Source: Anastatus disparis
Lineage: Eukaryota; Arthropoda; Insecta; Hymenoptera; Eupelmidae
Length of the DNA: 64,000 nt
Assembly: GCA_017163975.1 (NCBI GenBank)
Contig: JAFFSR010000306.1
Location: 1 to 64,000 of the forward strand
Direction: 5' to 3'
The translations under genes were made by a program, and so were the position numbers. The notes under the pieces are model-generated. The model worked only from the letters and a program-made list of their open reading frames with translations. It was not told the DNA's origin and ran no database searches. This document shows, in pieces, positions 28,100 to 41,261 of the stretch; position 1 is the stretch's first letter, and every line of letters starts with the position of its first letter.

Positions 28100-30460
28100 A
28101 ACCTTTTTCATAAGTATAAAAGAAGATGAGCTCGATTCTGAAATTCATTTCTTTGACTCGCTTCAGTCAGCAAGGTTCATCATAAAATACATGATTTAAG
28201 GTTAGGAATGATTGTAGAGGTTATGTGACTGGTTATGAGAGCATTAATTGAAACTCTCAACATTCATGAACTATTATTGTAATTTATATTTCAATAAATT
28301 AAACTTGAGATAAATAAAAATATAACCTTTCCTTTCATAACCTATCTTATTAGTTTAGATAAAAATTTTCAAAGCTCTAACAGTTTGAGACTTGAAAAAT
28401 AAAGACAATTTCTTTTTTATAGGTTAATTTTTAATAATTTAGAATTTTTATTAAGACTAAATAATGATTTTCAATAAATATATTTAAAATGTTATAACTT
28501 TCATGTAAATATAAATTTAAATTGATCTAATAAATGACTTTTATAAAAATTGAATCTTTCGCTAGTTTAATACATCACTTTGCATTGAGAAAATGTAGAA
28601 ATAATCAGCTTAGAGTCTTGGAATAACTTTCTATATTATTTTTTAAATATAGCAAAGTTATATATAAATTTTCAGACTCCTATCTCTTTTAGTTTTTGAG
28701 ATATGAAAAATGGATAATAGTGGAAAAAGCCGATTAAGCTAAAAATTCTAAAACAAACATTACCACATTTAAAATAATGTTTTAATTGTTTCTATAGATA
28801 TGTCTGATTATAAAATAGTTATAAACAATAAGATTTAACTATTGTTTATGTTTAAAACATATTACAACTACTCAATCTTATAAATCATTAATTATAATGT
28901 ATAAGATACAATAAGTTAAAATAGATTTAGGTTATGTTTTAAATTTAAAGTAGTTCAATTTAGTTATTTATATTTATATTTAAATATTTATCAATCATAT
29001 GTGTGATCTCAGAAACTAAAAGAAATAGGAATCTAGAAATTAGCATGATGGTTTGTTGCGTTTATCAGATAAAAAAGAAAGTTATTCTAAGACTATTTAT
29101 CATATATTATCCATACTTGGTACTCTGATACACACATTTATGAAATATACAAATCTCAAGCATGAGCACAAGTCAAGAAATGAATATCTTAGGCTCTTGA
29201 AATAACTTTCTATAGTATTTATTAAATATTAAAAAGTTATATATCAATTTTCAGACTTTTATCTCTTTTAGTTTTTGAGATATGAAAAAATTGATAGTGG
29301 CAATTTTCTTCGATTCAAGACAAAATCCAAAAATACAGATTAATACTCTCAAATTGATGTTCTTATAAATGTATACGACTATAAAATAGTTATAAACAAT
29401 AAGATTTATCTATTCTTAATGTTTAAAACATATTACACATACTCAATTATATATACCATTTATTAAATGTAAAAGATTTAATAGCTTTGAGATAAATCAT
29501 AAGGTTTATTGTTCAAAGTAAAATAGCTTTTAAGTTTCTGAACTTAAAATAGTTTAATTTAGTTGCTTTTAGTTTTTATATTAAAATATATATTCATGAC
29601 AACAATAAGAATATGTTTTAAAGTAATAAAAATTAGTTTAATACATATTTAGAAAAATGTAGCCTGCGTAGAGCTATCAGCCATATGTGAGATCTCAGAA
29701 ACTAAAAGAAATAGAAATCTAGAAATCAGCATGATTATTTATTGCATTTATTAGATGAAAACAAAAGTTATTCTAAGACTATTTATCATATATTATGCAT
29801 ACTTGATACTCTGATACACATTTATGAAATATACAAATCTCAAGTATAAGCACAAGTCAAGAAATAAATATCTTAGGCTCTTGGAATAACTTTCTATATT
29901 ATTTATTAAATATCAAAAAGTTATATATTAATTTTCAGGCTCCTATCTCTCTTAGTTTTTGAGATATGAAAAAATTGATAATAGCAATTTTCTTCGATTC
30001 AAGACAAAATTCAAAAATACAGATTAATACTCTCAAATTGATGTTCTTATTGTTTTTATAAATGTATATGACTATAAAATAGTTATAAACAATAAGATTT
30101 ATCTATTTGAGACTGTGAAATTCATAGTCAGTAAGTTTCTCTCGTAGAGGGCGCAGCTGACGTGTTACTCCTACTAGTTTTAAAATTCACTAGACTCTTG
30201 AGTGTTAACTTATGCATCGTGTAGATAAAGTAGATCGCTATTATTTTAAGCTATAACTATATTATACACGCAGATAATACTAATAAATTATAGTTAATAT
30301 TTTTTACACCTTATTATTTTAATCTATAAGCGTATACAGATATGTAATTTTTATTAATAAATGATTATTAATTACTAGCAATAACTTATGTTTAAATATG
30401 TAGAAATAATATAAAATCTGGAAAAAACTGCTATTATACAAGTTTTAAAATCTCCCTAGT
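28100..30460. repeat. AT-rich Polinton spacer with three diverged ~0.6-kb modules
   Basis: No gene. A module containing TTGGAATAACTTTCTATA, a CTCTTTTAGTTTTTGAGATA segment and ATAGTTATAAACAATAAG recurs at about 28612, 29191 and 29877. It occupies the space between polymerase promoter and right TIR. Confidence 0.7.
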
Positions 30461-30462
30461 AC

Positions 30463-30535
30463 GGTGGCTCCGTGGCGTAGTGGTATACGCGCTCGCCTCG
30501 CGTCCAAAGGGTCGTGGGTTCGATTCCGACCAAAA
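30463..30535 (+). ncRNA. tRNA-like sequence with pol III A and B boxes
   Basis: A-box TGGCGTAGTGG and a canonical B-box GGTTCGATTCC lie ~34 bp apart, and a T7 run follows at ~30543. A 5-bp stem with a 7-nt loop (ACGCG/CGCGT) is present, but the acceptor stem does not pair well, so it is a tRNA-derived SINE head or decayed tRNA rather than a working tRNA. It lies ~105 bp inside the right TIR boundary of the Polinton. Confidence 0.45.
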
Positions 30536-30640
30536 TCAAAAATTTTTTTAATGCTTAAATAATTTTTATTTGATTTATTATAATTAAATAAATATTAAAA
30601 AGTATTAAAAAGTAAAATTGTGAAACTTTAGAAATTTTTC

Positions 30641-31440
30641 GTAGGTATCCCGCGGCCGGATCCTCGCCGCTCCATCAGCTGTTATCATTTCTGGCTCAAT
30701 CAGCTGTTTCTCTCTCAATTCTTGGGTTAGGAAAAAAATTCCCTTCCTAAATAATTTCTGGCTCAATCAGCTGTTTCTCTCTCAAGCCTTGGGCTAGAAA
30801 AAAATTCCCGTTCCTAAATAATTTCTGGCTCAATCAGCTGTTTCTCTCTCAAGCCTTGGGTTAGAAAATGTTCCCCCACCCTGGCTCAATCAGCTGTTTC
30901 TCTCTCTCAATCCTTGGGTTAGAAAAAAAAAAATTCCCCTCACTAAATAATTTCTGGCTCAATCAGCTGTTTCTCTCTCAAGCCTTGGGTTAGAAAAAAA
31001 TTCCCTTTCCGAAATAATTTCTGGCTCAATCAGCTGTTTCATCGTCCAATATCACGTAAAAGATCGCTTGGGTTCCCCCACTCTAGGTCGTTTCCGACAC
31101 ATATGGGTTCCCCCACCCTTCAAAACCCTATGCGGGTTTGAGCACATTTCAATTCGAGCACAGGTGAATTAGAAAAAGTTCCCCCACCCTGGCTCGATCA
31201 GCTGTTATCATTTCTAGCTCAATCAGCTGTTTCATCGTCCGCACGTAGAACATCGCTTGGGTTAGAAAAGGTTCCCCCTCCCTGGCTCAATCAGCTGTTT
31301 CTCTCTCAATATCACGTAAAACATTGCTTGGGTTCCCCCACTCTAGGTCGTTTCTGGCTCAATTCCATTCTGGCTCAGTTCAGTTCTAATTCAGGTGAGT
31401 TAGAACCGGCCTGGGCTAGAACCGGCCTAGCTCATCTACT
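30641..31440 (-). repeat. Polinton right terminal inverted repeat
   Basis: 800 bp, inverse complement of 13981-14783 with a few substitutions and single-base indels, mostly in T/A runs. It ends CTCATCTACT, immediately followed by the target duplication. Confidence 0.93.
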
Positions 31441-31446
31441 ATTATT
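31441..31446. repeat. Polinton target-site duplication, right (ATTATT)
   Basis: Identical to 13975-13980. Confidence 0.92.
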
Positions 31447-31610
31447 GCAAAATTACATAATTTTAAAGCCTAACTTTTACACAAATTATTTCAATATTAT
31501 ACAATAAGTTACTAAGCTGTAGATTGAATAAACACTTTCTACTGAAAAATATAAACGATTTTCTAAAAAGCTAACATTGACAAAGATTACATAGCCCATA
31601 CAATTTTAAA
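31447..31610. repeat. Right arm of the inverted repeat flanking the Polinton
   Basis: Imperfect inverse complement of 13825-13974 (for example AAACGATTTTCTAAAAAGCT and AGCCCATACAATTTT). Confidence 0.65.
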
Positions 31611-32197
31611 AGAAGTCGGCAAAATTGCCCGACTTTACACTATCATTTTAACGTTTTAAATTGTACCTTTTTAGACACGACCGCTATACGGAAGTTCCTT
31701 ATATTTTCGATATCGCGAAAAATGTAAACCTTTAAAATATGTTATTTTATGATAAAAATGATAATAATGATGATAAAAAACTTATTTTTATAGCAAAATA
31801 AGACTATTACGAGGCTTTCTAAAAATGTATGCATGAACGTGTGTGAGAGAAATCAACTTTATGAATTTTCTAAACCAGTTTTTATCCGATCTGAATAATT
31901 CGAACAGGAAATTGTTCTAAATAATAACACAAGTAAACGTTTCTATTTGGAAAAAAATCGTTAGAAGTGTTTTTAAATAGGCGACTTTTAAATGGTCAAA
32001 AAAATGGATTTTTGGTGATCACTTGAAAAATACGATTTTTGTTAGAAAGTATATGAAATAAAGTTATAGAATATAAAAAAATAAATCTTTTTTATAAAGA
32101 ACATTTTTCTCTGAAGTTAATATTTTTCAAACCATTTATGAAAAATGTTGAAATCGAAGGCTTTTCAATGATAATTTGATAAATATTATTTAAAAAA

Positions 32198-32198
<1 letters not shown>

Positions 32199-32240
<42 letters not shown>
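32199..32240. repeat. (TA)n microsatellite
   Basis: Run of TA/AT dinucleotides with minor interruptions. Confidence 0.9.
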
Positions 32241-32863
32241 TATTAAAAAAATGTATCTTATTTTAAAACCACTCAAACGGTTTTTTTTTAAACTGCCAAC
32301 ATTTATTTGTATTATTGTTTTAGATATTTCCCCGTCGGAATGATTCAGATCAAATAAAAATTTTACACAAAACTTTACTTTTAAGCTACTAAACTATAAA
32401 ATAATTTTTTCTTTCTTGTAATTTTTGATGGATAATATGTCTTTTTCACATAACATAAATTTCTCCGAAATCAATTAACTTAATTCACAAAAAAAATTAG
32501 AATAATTATAAATTGAAAAAAAAAAATACAATAAATCCAAACCTCCTGTTGAAAGTTGCGGTAAAAAATACAATGAAAAAAAGAAATAAGATTAACTTTT
32601 AATGCCTTAGCGTTTTTAAATGATTTTTTAAAATATTTTTTAAATATCAAATAGCGAGCGCGATGCGCGAGCGTTTTCGGTCCTGCCTTATATGCAAAAA
32701 GCGAAACTTTCTTATGCTTTTTATCGCTTTGCGATGCAAGGCTCGAGGCCATTTCAAAGCCAAGCGAAGCAAAGCTCTGAAAGGACCGAGGTGTGAGCCA
32801 CAGTGGCGAGCTAGTTAATTGTAATTTCTTTTTGTATTTTTATATATCTATTACATATATATT

Positions 32864-32965
<102 letters not shown>

Positions 32966-33659
32966 TTTATCTTTTCTTTTTTCTCTTTTATATGTATTAT
33001 ATTAGTGTATGAAAAAAATGTATGCATTAAACAAAATTAAAGTTCAATTGTTTTATTTTTATGAATTATAATTAGTAAGAGAGGCACAGAGAAAGAAAGA
33101 GAGAAGAAACGCTGCCAAGCGCTTTGGCGCAATGCTTCTTCATAGAGCTCATTGAGTTAGAGTAATTTGGATTTATTTTTTTAAATGTGATTTTAATGTA
33201 AAAAACATAATTTCTATTCAAGAAAAATTAGTGAGTGGGAAAGGGTAATTAGGAAATGAAAAGAGAGAGTCAGGTATGGATATGAATAGGGTGAAAATGA
33301 GGATCAATCTAAAATAGAAAGACAGAGAGGAAGTGAGGACGTAAGATAAAAGTTAGTGAAAGCGTTGAATCAGAAATCAAAAGAAGTAATCAAAGAGCTA
33401 CGCTAAAAAAATTATTTTTTAAAAGCTTGATTTGGAAAGACAGTAGCAAATAACTTGTATACAAATTTTAGAGCAAATCTATCGAGTAGCTTACGTAAAA
33501 TAGATAAAAAATAAAAAAATAAAATTTTATTCAAAATTTATAATAATTTTTAAAAATTAGAATTATGCAAAGAAAATCGGTTTTTAAAAGTCATACTTTT
33601 TTTGACAGATGAAAATAATTTTATTAAGTAAATCTGATTTTTCCCAAATACAATAAGTT

Positions 33660-34500
33660 ATTTCTTAATAAAGATCTTCTTCCGTCACGGAAATCATTTC
33701 CAAATCAATAGTTTCTCTAATTGGGCATTTTTCAAAGTCTCCCAGTACATATTTCATATCATCCTTAGATCAAAATAAAGAAAAAAATATATTTGATTCA
33801 AGTTTTGAAACATCACGTTTATTGTTTGTATTATAATTTTTTAAAGCTATCAATATAAGTTCTAAATTTTCGCAATAAATACAAAGACACGTATCATTAG
33901 GTGGATGGGGTATAACCCACTTTGGTCTCAAGGCATAAAATGTTGATTTGCCGATTTTATGTTCTTTTTGGGAATTTTCTTATTTTAATAATTTAAACAT
34001 TGGTTACATGCTTCGCGTAAGAAAGTGCTTAACTTTTTTAGTTTTGATACCATTTTCTTTTACAGATATTGTATCATTTTTATTTGCACTTTGTCGAGAG
34101 CAATTAAAATCATGGTTTAAATAATACTCTTCGACTTTTAACACAACTTCCCTATCCAAAGAACGGCCACTATAATTTTCAAGCTTCTTTAGCTGCTATA
34201 ATGTTTAATCTTCATTATTCACCAGTGAGCGTGCTTCATCAATCATGTACGTAGTTACGCCTGACAGAGCTGATAATAAATATTCTTTGGAAAAATCAGT
34301 TGACATAAGGGTTAATAACCGCACTTTTTCAGAAGAACTTAAACGATTTTCCAAAGTAATTTTAATATTTTCGAGCCATTCATCACATGTCTTACATGTG
34401 ATAAATAGCTTGATGTTTTTACTCAATATAGACAAATCCGTTATATCGTACCTTTCATTTAAAATTGATCTAATTTCATTTCAGGCATAATATAATTAGA
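33660..34500 (-). pseudogene. Relic of an uncharacterised transposase family (copy A)
   Basis: On the minus strand, 34435-34205 encodes LFITCKTCDEWLENI and nearby residues. The downstream part, in shifting frames, encodes EYYLNHDFNCS, ANKNDTISVKENGIKTKKVK and DTCLCIYCENLEL. These match copy C (47335-47568 and flanks) almost residue for residue, and resemble an arthropod transposon-protein family with CxCxxHxN-type clusters. Multiple stops. Confidence 0.6.
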
Positions 34501-36060
34501 AACTTTATGTAAGCATCAAACAATGCGAGTTTATAAAAGACCCTTTTTATTTATATGTAGTACACAGATTTACTGAAAAAATGAAATATTATATACTCAA
34601 TGTATTTTAATGAAATTGATTAGGTGAACATAAAGTGAAATTTATTGTGGATGAAACAACAATAGTTATTAATCGTAATTTTAAGTTTATTATGTATCTA
34701 GTCGTAATAATTAAAATGTTTTTAATCAATTAAAATAATACTCATAGAGAATAATTTTATAATTTTTTTAAAAATATGCTTGCAGTTTGTTGATTTTTAC
34801 ATACATAGTTTTTTCATTACCAAAATTAGCCAAAGCAACTTATATTTTTATCCCTCAATGCATTTTTAGAGGATGCTCTTATCTTTTAAATATATAATCT
34901 CGTTGTTAATAATTGAATGGTTACATTTTTAATAAACATTGTCATGAAGTTTTTTTTTGTCGTTAAGTATTTCGCGAATTAAAAGGTACTATGAGTTGTC
35001 GTTGTCACTTCAGAAAAAGTATAGATAAGCGTGACATGTGCGTTGCTTGCTTGTAACTGCAAATATTATGAACTAAGCTAAGATCACGTAAACGTAGATT
35101 AAGTGAAGTAGTAAGGTACTTGGCGCCTTGCTCTTGTATTTTATAAAAATTTTCATTAAACATTGAAACAAGTAACTAATTAATTTTATTTCTGATTTAT
35201 TTTTTTATGACAAATTTTATTCGTTCCCAAGCATGAAAAATTTCGCTTAGTTTTTCTTTGCATCAGTATTATATTTTATTTTATATTAAGTGAGCAAAGT
35301 TTTCAGTTAATGCAGACAGGTTTATGATTTCAATTTTAGATTTTATGAATAAAAGAGAGGAATTAGGTATTTAAGTTTTGTAACGTTTGGCTTTTTTTTT
35401 GGTTGCTTTGCAGACAACTCGTTGACGTCGACGGAATCAGACTTTTAATTTTACCGGAAGGTTGATGCTGAAAGATGTTCGGTCGGTGGTTTGAATAAGC
35501 CAAAGTTCAGAACTTATAAACTAAGTTGTTTTTACTGATTTTAATAATAAAAATAAAACTGAATTTAATAATGAAAAGTGCATAAACGTTAAATGGTAAT
35601 TGATATTAATAAAAAGGTAAAATGAATTAACTATTGCATTTAAATAATAATCAAATAAATGAAATAAGCAAACTCAAAACTAAAGTGGTAAATGACGGGA
35701 CGGATTTACAGAAAAGGTTTATCGGAACTGGTAAATGAGTATGAGTCGTGCATTTTTATATTTTTCACAGTAAATATTCTTTGCATTTATTAAGTCGAAC
35801 TTAAAAGTAATACAAGATTAAATCAAATAATGATCTTGGAAAAATAGGTGGAGACGGCGGCGTGCAAATATGAATAATCAAAACAAACTAAGATTAAATT
35901 ATTTCTTTTGGCGGTCGGTATTATTTTAACCGGTGACGCGGTTTAGCAAAATTATAAATATTATGATCGGAAAGAAAACACTTCTTTTTATTAATATAAA
36001 TTTTGGTTGATATGTATTTTACACTAGCCTAAATACAGTAATTATTATTAACTAATCTAA
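34500..36060. other. AT-rich interval, no gene recognised
   Basis: No open frame or repeat that I can assign. 35000-35110 and 35390-35480 are slightly GC-richer and could be part of an LTR belonging to the copia scrap to the right, but no paired LTR was seen. Confidence 0.4.
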
Positions 36061-36355
36061 TCGTAAATGGCTTATCTCATTCATTTCATTATTAGAGTTT
36101 CCATTGTCATTTATTTCATTTTTATCTTTTTTATTTTTAGAATTGATTTTACTTTTACTATTCTCATTTTCTAAATTTAATTCAAAACATCTTTTTGTTC
36201 GAAAAAATTAATTTCGTATCTTCTTCAATTACTCTAATATGTCTGGTATTAATAACTTTATTATCAATCAAAACTCTATAACCATTATGTGTATAACCTA
36301 TTAATATACCTAATTTGGCTTTATCTTTAGGCTTATTTTTAGTGCAATTAATGTT
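36060..36355 (-). pseudogene. Ty1/copia-type integrase fragment
   Basis: The minus strand from 36355 reads CTKNKPKDKAKLGILIGY, then HNGYRVLIDNKVINTRHIRV, the GILxGY...GYR pattern at the C-terminal end of copia integrases, then an Asn/Lys-rich linker to ~36060. No other copia domain is visible. Confidence 0.6.
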
Positions 36356-36359
36356 TGCG

Positions 36360-37316
36360 GGCGTGAAGAACTTTTTGCCCTCTCAATTCGCAAGAAAAAA
36401 GTATGTTTTTTCCGCTAAAGGGTACCCCCCATTAAGATAGGTAAAATCCTCCCCATCGCGAAATTCAAATTTTTGTCCAAAATTAGTTAATACATGCTGA
36501 AAAATGAAATTTTAAGCTATTACGTGCTACCCCCTCCCCCTCCACTACTCCTAACCTCAAAAAACGTGTTTTTTCCAAAATAATTTTTTTCGGTACCATA
36601 TTAACGAATAGGAGATTTGAAAAAATTTGAACATATTCTATATAAAAATACGCGTTCAAGGTAATTTTTTCAGCTATTTTTGGCCTCAAGAACTGACCTA
36701 AAAAACACAAAATATTCTTAAAATTGCTCTCAAAATTTGTAAAAAGAGGGTGCCACCTCAAAAATTGGTGAGAAGTTGAGAATTTGTGTCCTTAATCTGT
36801 ACTTTTTTTTCAGACTCATTGAAGTGGTGCGCCATATTTAAAAGTCCAAAAAACCTGTTTTTTAGACATTTTTTATCCATTTTTGGCTTTTTTCGCTTTA
36901 CCGGAAATAATTACAACAAAACTAATGATACCATCGGACTCTACGCCAAAAAATACATAAAAAATATGTGTAATACTTCGTTCTAATATTTTTAGATCAC
37001 TAGTTAGAAAATGAAAATGGAAAAGAGGCTACTATGAGTATGTTAGGGCAACTCACTTTTTCTTTGGGATTTGTGAAAAGTTACTTAAGAGTATTAGCAA
37101 CAATTATTATATGTATTTTTATATATTTTTTGACGAAGAAAATGGTAGCGTAGCTATTTTTTCTATAACTGTCTTTGGTAAGACACCAGAGCCAAATAAA
37201 CAGCTTAAAATAGGTATTTTTTAGTAGGTATAACACCTGAAGTGTCCGGCAAAAGGAGGATAAATAATTTTTGTTATTTAATTATTAAAAAATAATATTT
37301 AAATAAAATAAAAACG

Positions 37317-37320
<4 letters not shown>
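36360..37320. other. Non-coding interval
   Basis: Contains no gene I can support. The two short open frames (36483-36761 and 36786-36986) lack any family resemblance. Confidence 0.4.

Positions 37321-37324
<4 letters not shown>

Positions 37325-37369
<45 letters not shown>
37325..37369. repeat. (TA)n microsatellite
   Basis: About 22 TA units. Confidence 0.95.
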
Positions 37370-37370
<1 letters not shown>

Positions 37371-37404
37371 TCTGATATTCATATAAAATAATGTTATTTT
37401 ACGA

Positions 37405-37912
37405 GCAGAGTTGTAAATGAGTAAATGGTTTTTCATTTGAAATGGTCAGGTAATTGAAAATACTCGCACCATTTACCATTTACAGAGCAAGTAAATGATA
37501 ATTAGTTTGACCAGTTCCCAGTTACAGAGCAAGTAAATGATAATTGGTTTGACCAGTTCCCAGTTACAGAGCAAGTAACCAATAACTGGTTGGACCATTT
37601 ACTAGTTACTATTAAAGAACTGGTGAATGGTCGGACCATTAGCCAGTTACTGGGTGAGGAACTGGAAATAGTTGGACTAGTTCGCAGTTACTGGATGGGT
37701 AACTAGCCGAATCAATTAGTTGGCAGTTACTGAGTGGAAAATCGGTAAATGGTCGAATCGATCAGTTAGCAGTTACCGGGTGGGTAACTGGTAAATGGTT
37801 GGACCATTGACCTGTTACTGGGTGAGTAAATGGTAAATGGTAAATAGTGCGAGCATTTTAAATTACTTGACCATTTCAAATGAAAAACCATTTCCTCATT
37901 TACAACTTTGAT
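37405..37912. mobile_element. Foldback MITE with AAATGGT-rich arms
   Basis: The outer arms contain ATGGTTTTTCATTTGAAATGG (left) and CCATTTCAAATGAAAAACCAT (right), with a perfect inverted match over this stretch. The interior consists of degenerate direct units (GTAACTGG, TGGTCGGACCATT) of ~50 bp. It sits just before the LINE at 37930. Confidence 0.7.
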
Positions 37913-37929
37913 CTAAAGTGAGGTGCCCT

Positions 37930-40860
37930 TGCAGTGTTCTCCACTTTGGACTCTAGCCTCTCATTGAATGGTATTGTATCGATTCGAGCTCTTAGGTGCT
38001 CTAAAACATCGGGTGATGCTGTGCTAAATTTCCACGTTATAACTGTCACTGATACCAAATTGGACCAAATCATTAGTAATTTTCTGATCGTCTTGGATGA
38101 GTATGTGCTTTATAGGCGGGATCGTAATACTAGAGGTGCTGGTGTTGCACTATGTATACATAAGTTATTTACTTCTGTGTGCCTTTGCTCTTCTTCTGGT
38201 AGCTGTATTGTGAAGTCAATTCTCCTAACTTGCTTTGCCTATCTTTGTTGGTGTAGTTTACTGGGCTCCACATGCTCCACTTTTGGCTAACACTGAATTC
38301 ATACCAGACTTGACATCTCACACTCATAATTGTAGCATGAAGGTAATCTTGGGTGATTTCAATACCAATTAATGTATTGATTTTGATGATACCATATTTC
38401 TTAAGAGCCTGATTAAAGAAAATGCTCTTTTTTCTGCACCATATGGTCTAACGCATCATACTTCTTCGTCCGATACATGGCTTCACCTGTGCGCTGTTAA
38501 TTCAAATCATCTTTCAGTTAACTACTGGAAGTCTGACATTCCATTTATCGACGGACATGACTTTATCGTTGTTACTGTCAGGTTTTCTCTCTCTAAATTT
38601 CTGCTTAATGATTTCACTTATTGTGATTATAGTTCGGCTGATGGTGCTGCTCTACTTGATTACTTTCGCTCTCTTAATTGTGCAGCCTGCTATAGTGATT
38701 CCTCTTTGCCTCTATGGCCATCTGAATAAAGCGATTGCACTAAATGTGCCTTTATAAAGAGTCCAGCAGGGTGAAAGTCATCGTCCTTGGTTCACTTCTG
38801 AGCATCAACATCTGATTCGTGAGAGAGATGGACTTTACAGGCACTATAGACGCTCTCAATTGCGCTCTGATTTACTGTGCTATAGAGCCGCTCGTGATCA
38901 GGCTCATGAGCGCATTTAATCGGCAAAACTTCTTTACTACTACGATAGACTATCTAGGATGACGGATTCTTGAAAGATTTGGAAAGAGCTTAGGAATCTT
39001 GGTATATGTTCTGGTAATGGTTGCTTGGGTCATTCTTTTCCGCTGATGAACTTAATCGGCATTTTAGTGGGGTTGCTTTTGATTTTCTGGTATCTCCTAT
39101 TTCTAAGTAAATAGAGATGCTTACTAAGAATGAATCTTTTAGAACTATGTTTGAATTTAATGATGTTACCTTATAGGAGATTAGAAAGACTATTCGTCAT
39201 TCTACTTCTCAAGCAAGGGGATTCGACGCGATTCCCAAATCTATTATCTATACCGTCTTTCCGATCATAGGACCTATTTTGTGTCGTATTTATAATGGCT
39301 CCCTGCATGAGTGCGTTTTTCCTTCTTGTTGGAAGACCTCGTTGATTACTACAATCAACAAGGTCTCTTCTCTGCACACTATGGGTGACATAAGGCCAAT
39401 TTCACTATAGTCCTCCACATCCAAGGTTCTTGAGCATCTTGTATACGATCAATTTTATTATTATTTAACTACAAGACAACTACTTGACGCACATCAGACC
39501 GGATTTAGGACTGGACATAGCACTTAAACTGCATTTTTTTAAATTGACCGATGAAATGAGACCTAATATGGACAGATGCTACGTGACTATGCTTCTGTTA
39601 TTTGACTTTAGCAATGCGTTCGACACGGTGTGTCATACCACCTTATTTCGTAAACTGTGTTCTCCAGATATTTCGCACACTTTTGTCATATGGGTTGGTT
39701 CTTATTTGTCGTCGGGCTGTAATTGATGCTGCTGGTAACTAATCAGATCTTGTCACTTTGAATACTGGTGTTCCTCAAAGTTTTATCCTTGGGCCTCTCC
39801 TTTTTTCTATTTATAATAATGATGTGGCTACCGGCTTTTACTCTTATGTTCAGTATCTTATATATGCTGATGATCTGCAAGTATATGTACACTTACCGAA
39901 TGCTCAGCTTGATTTTTACATTTCTCATATGAGTGATCATCCTTCGCTGATTTCAAGTTAGACCTGGAGTAATCACCTAAGCTTGGATGTGAGCAAAACT
40001 AAAACCATTATCATTGATGGTTCCAATTGATTGTGACATTATCAAGTTTGAGTCATCTGTCCGTAGTCCGGGAGTATGGTTGAATAGCAAATTAAACTAG
40101 AGGGATCACATTAAAAATGTGTGCAGTAAGTCTTGTTCATTACTCTATAGGACCAGATTTTTCAGAAAGAGTACTACTCTTGCAGTGCGTAAGCGCCTCA
40201 TTCCGACTCTGCTGTTCCCCCTCTTGTATTGCTGCTGTCTTGTCTATACTGATCTATCAGCCACGCTTGACCTAAGGCTTCAGAAGATTATTAATTCTGG
40301 CGTGCGCTACATCTATGGTGTAGGTAGGCGCGAGCATATCTCTGCTCATAGGTTCTCTCTAGGCTAGGTTATCCACAGCGAGTCGTAGAAATTACTTCAC
40401 GGCCACATTTCTGTACAGAATGTTTTCATCACGCTTACTTTCCTATCTGTATTCCAGGTACCTGTAGAACCAGCCTGTGAGGGCATTGAGGAGTGATGTG
40501 AAGCCATTGACCATTCCTTTAACATGCACAGTATACTACCAAAAGTCATTCTTGATCGCATAATAACGATTATGGAATAATCTTCCAGCAGCATTAAGAG
40601 GCTTACTCTCACTGGCACTATTTAAATCTGCTTCATTTTCCCACTTCCGATCCTTAGAGTGTGGACCTCTGCCTTCCCGATGAATTTTATTTCCTTTAAA
40701 TGGATAAGAATAATAATTTTTTTTTTAATATTGATTTGTTTTAGATACGATTTTTTCTCTCTTTTGTATTTTCATTTTAATTTTTCCTAATTTTATTATT
40801 TTAACTGCTTTTGTAATACCTTTATTTTGTTGTACAACATAACGTACATTAATAAATTTA
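37930..40860 (+). pseudogene. Degenerate CR1/Jockey-group LINE
   Basis: Plus-strand LINE ORF2 with many stops. The endonuclease is at 37934-38290 (FHVITVTDTKL, YVLYRRDRNTRGAGVAL). RT fragments are at 39484-39961 (LLLFDFSNAFDTVCH, TGVPQSFILGPLLFSIYNND and the catalytic LIYADDLQ), and the C-terminal domain is at 40119-40367. A (TCTA)n-like tail near 40965 may mark the 3' end region. No ORF1 was seen. The catalytic Asp pair survives in YADD although the gene is broken. Confidence 0.8.
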
Positions 40861-41261
40861 ACCTTCTGACAGCTGATACATATACTATTACTTAAGAAAC
40901 ATTTATATGGAGAATTTCGAGAAAGTTACACTTTTTTAGTGGAAAAAATTCTGGCTGTAAGAAGGTTAATTATCTATCTATCTAACTTATCACTTGAAAA
41001 TGCCTCCTTACACTTTATCAACTTTCTCCCCCAGCCTCAACCCTGCACGTAGAAGAAGAAAGAAAAATGAAGTTTTATTAGCTACTTACTTTCTTCGCAT
41101 GAGATGGTCTGACATAGTGACCGCTCATTATGAAAATTGTATTACTTTGTGTCTAAGAAAGAATCTTAACAACTTAAAATAAATTCTATCTCTCTCTTTC
41201 TCTTGAACTGAAATAGAAGTTACAGTCTGTGAGCAAAATTATTAGTTTGTGAAAAGTCTTA

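Larger units (their letters stand above)
13981..31440. mobile_element. Complete Polinton/Maverick, adintovirus-like gene set
   Basis: 17,460 bp with ~800-bp terminal inverted repeats, termini AGTAGATGAG...CTCATCTACT, and a 6-bp duplication. It encodes protein-primed DNA polymerase B, retroviral-type integrase with chromodomain, FtsK/HerA-type packaging ATPase, adenain-like protease, major capsid and penton-like proteins, a minor capsid protein with a PLA2 domain and a collagen-like protein. Known virus-like Polintons (adintoviruses) share this set. Several genes are broken, so this copy is not expected to be autonomous. Confidence 0.95.

Noticed and set aside
30463..30535. A functional tRNA-Ala (CGC) gene
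   Set aside because: The anticodon hairpin can be drawn, but the D-arm conflicts with it and the acceptor stem does not pair; reported only as tRNA-like.
36483..36986. Two open frames of 66-92 codons
   Set aside because: No motif, no splice or promoter context, AT-biased composition.
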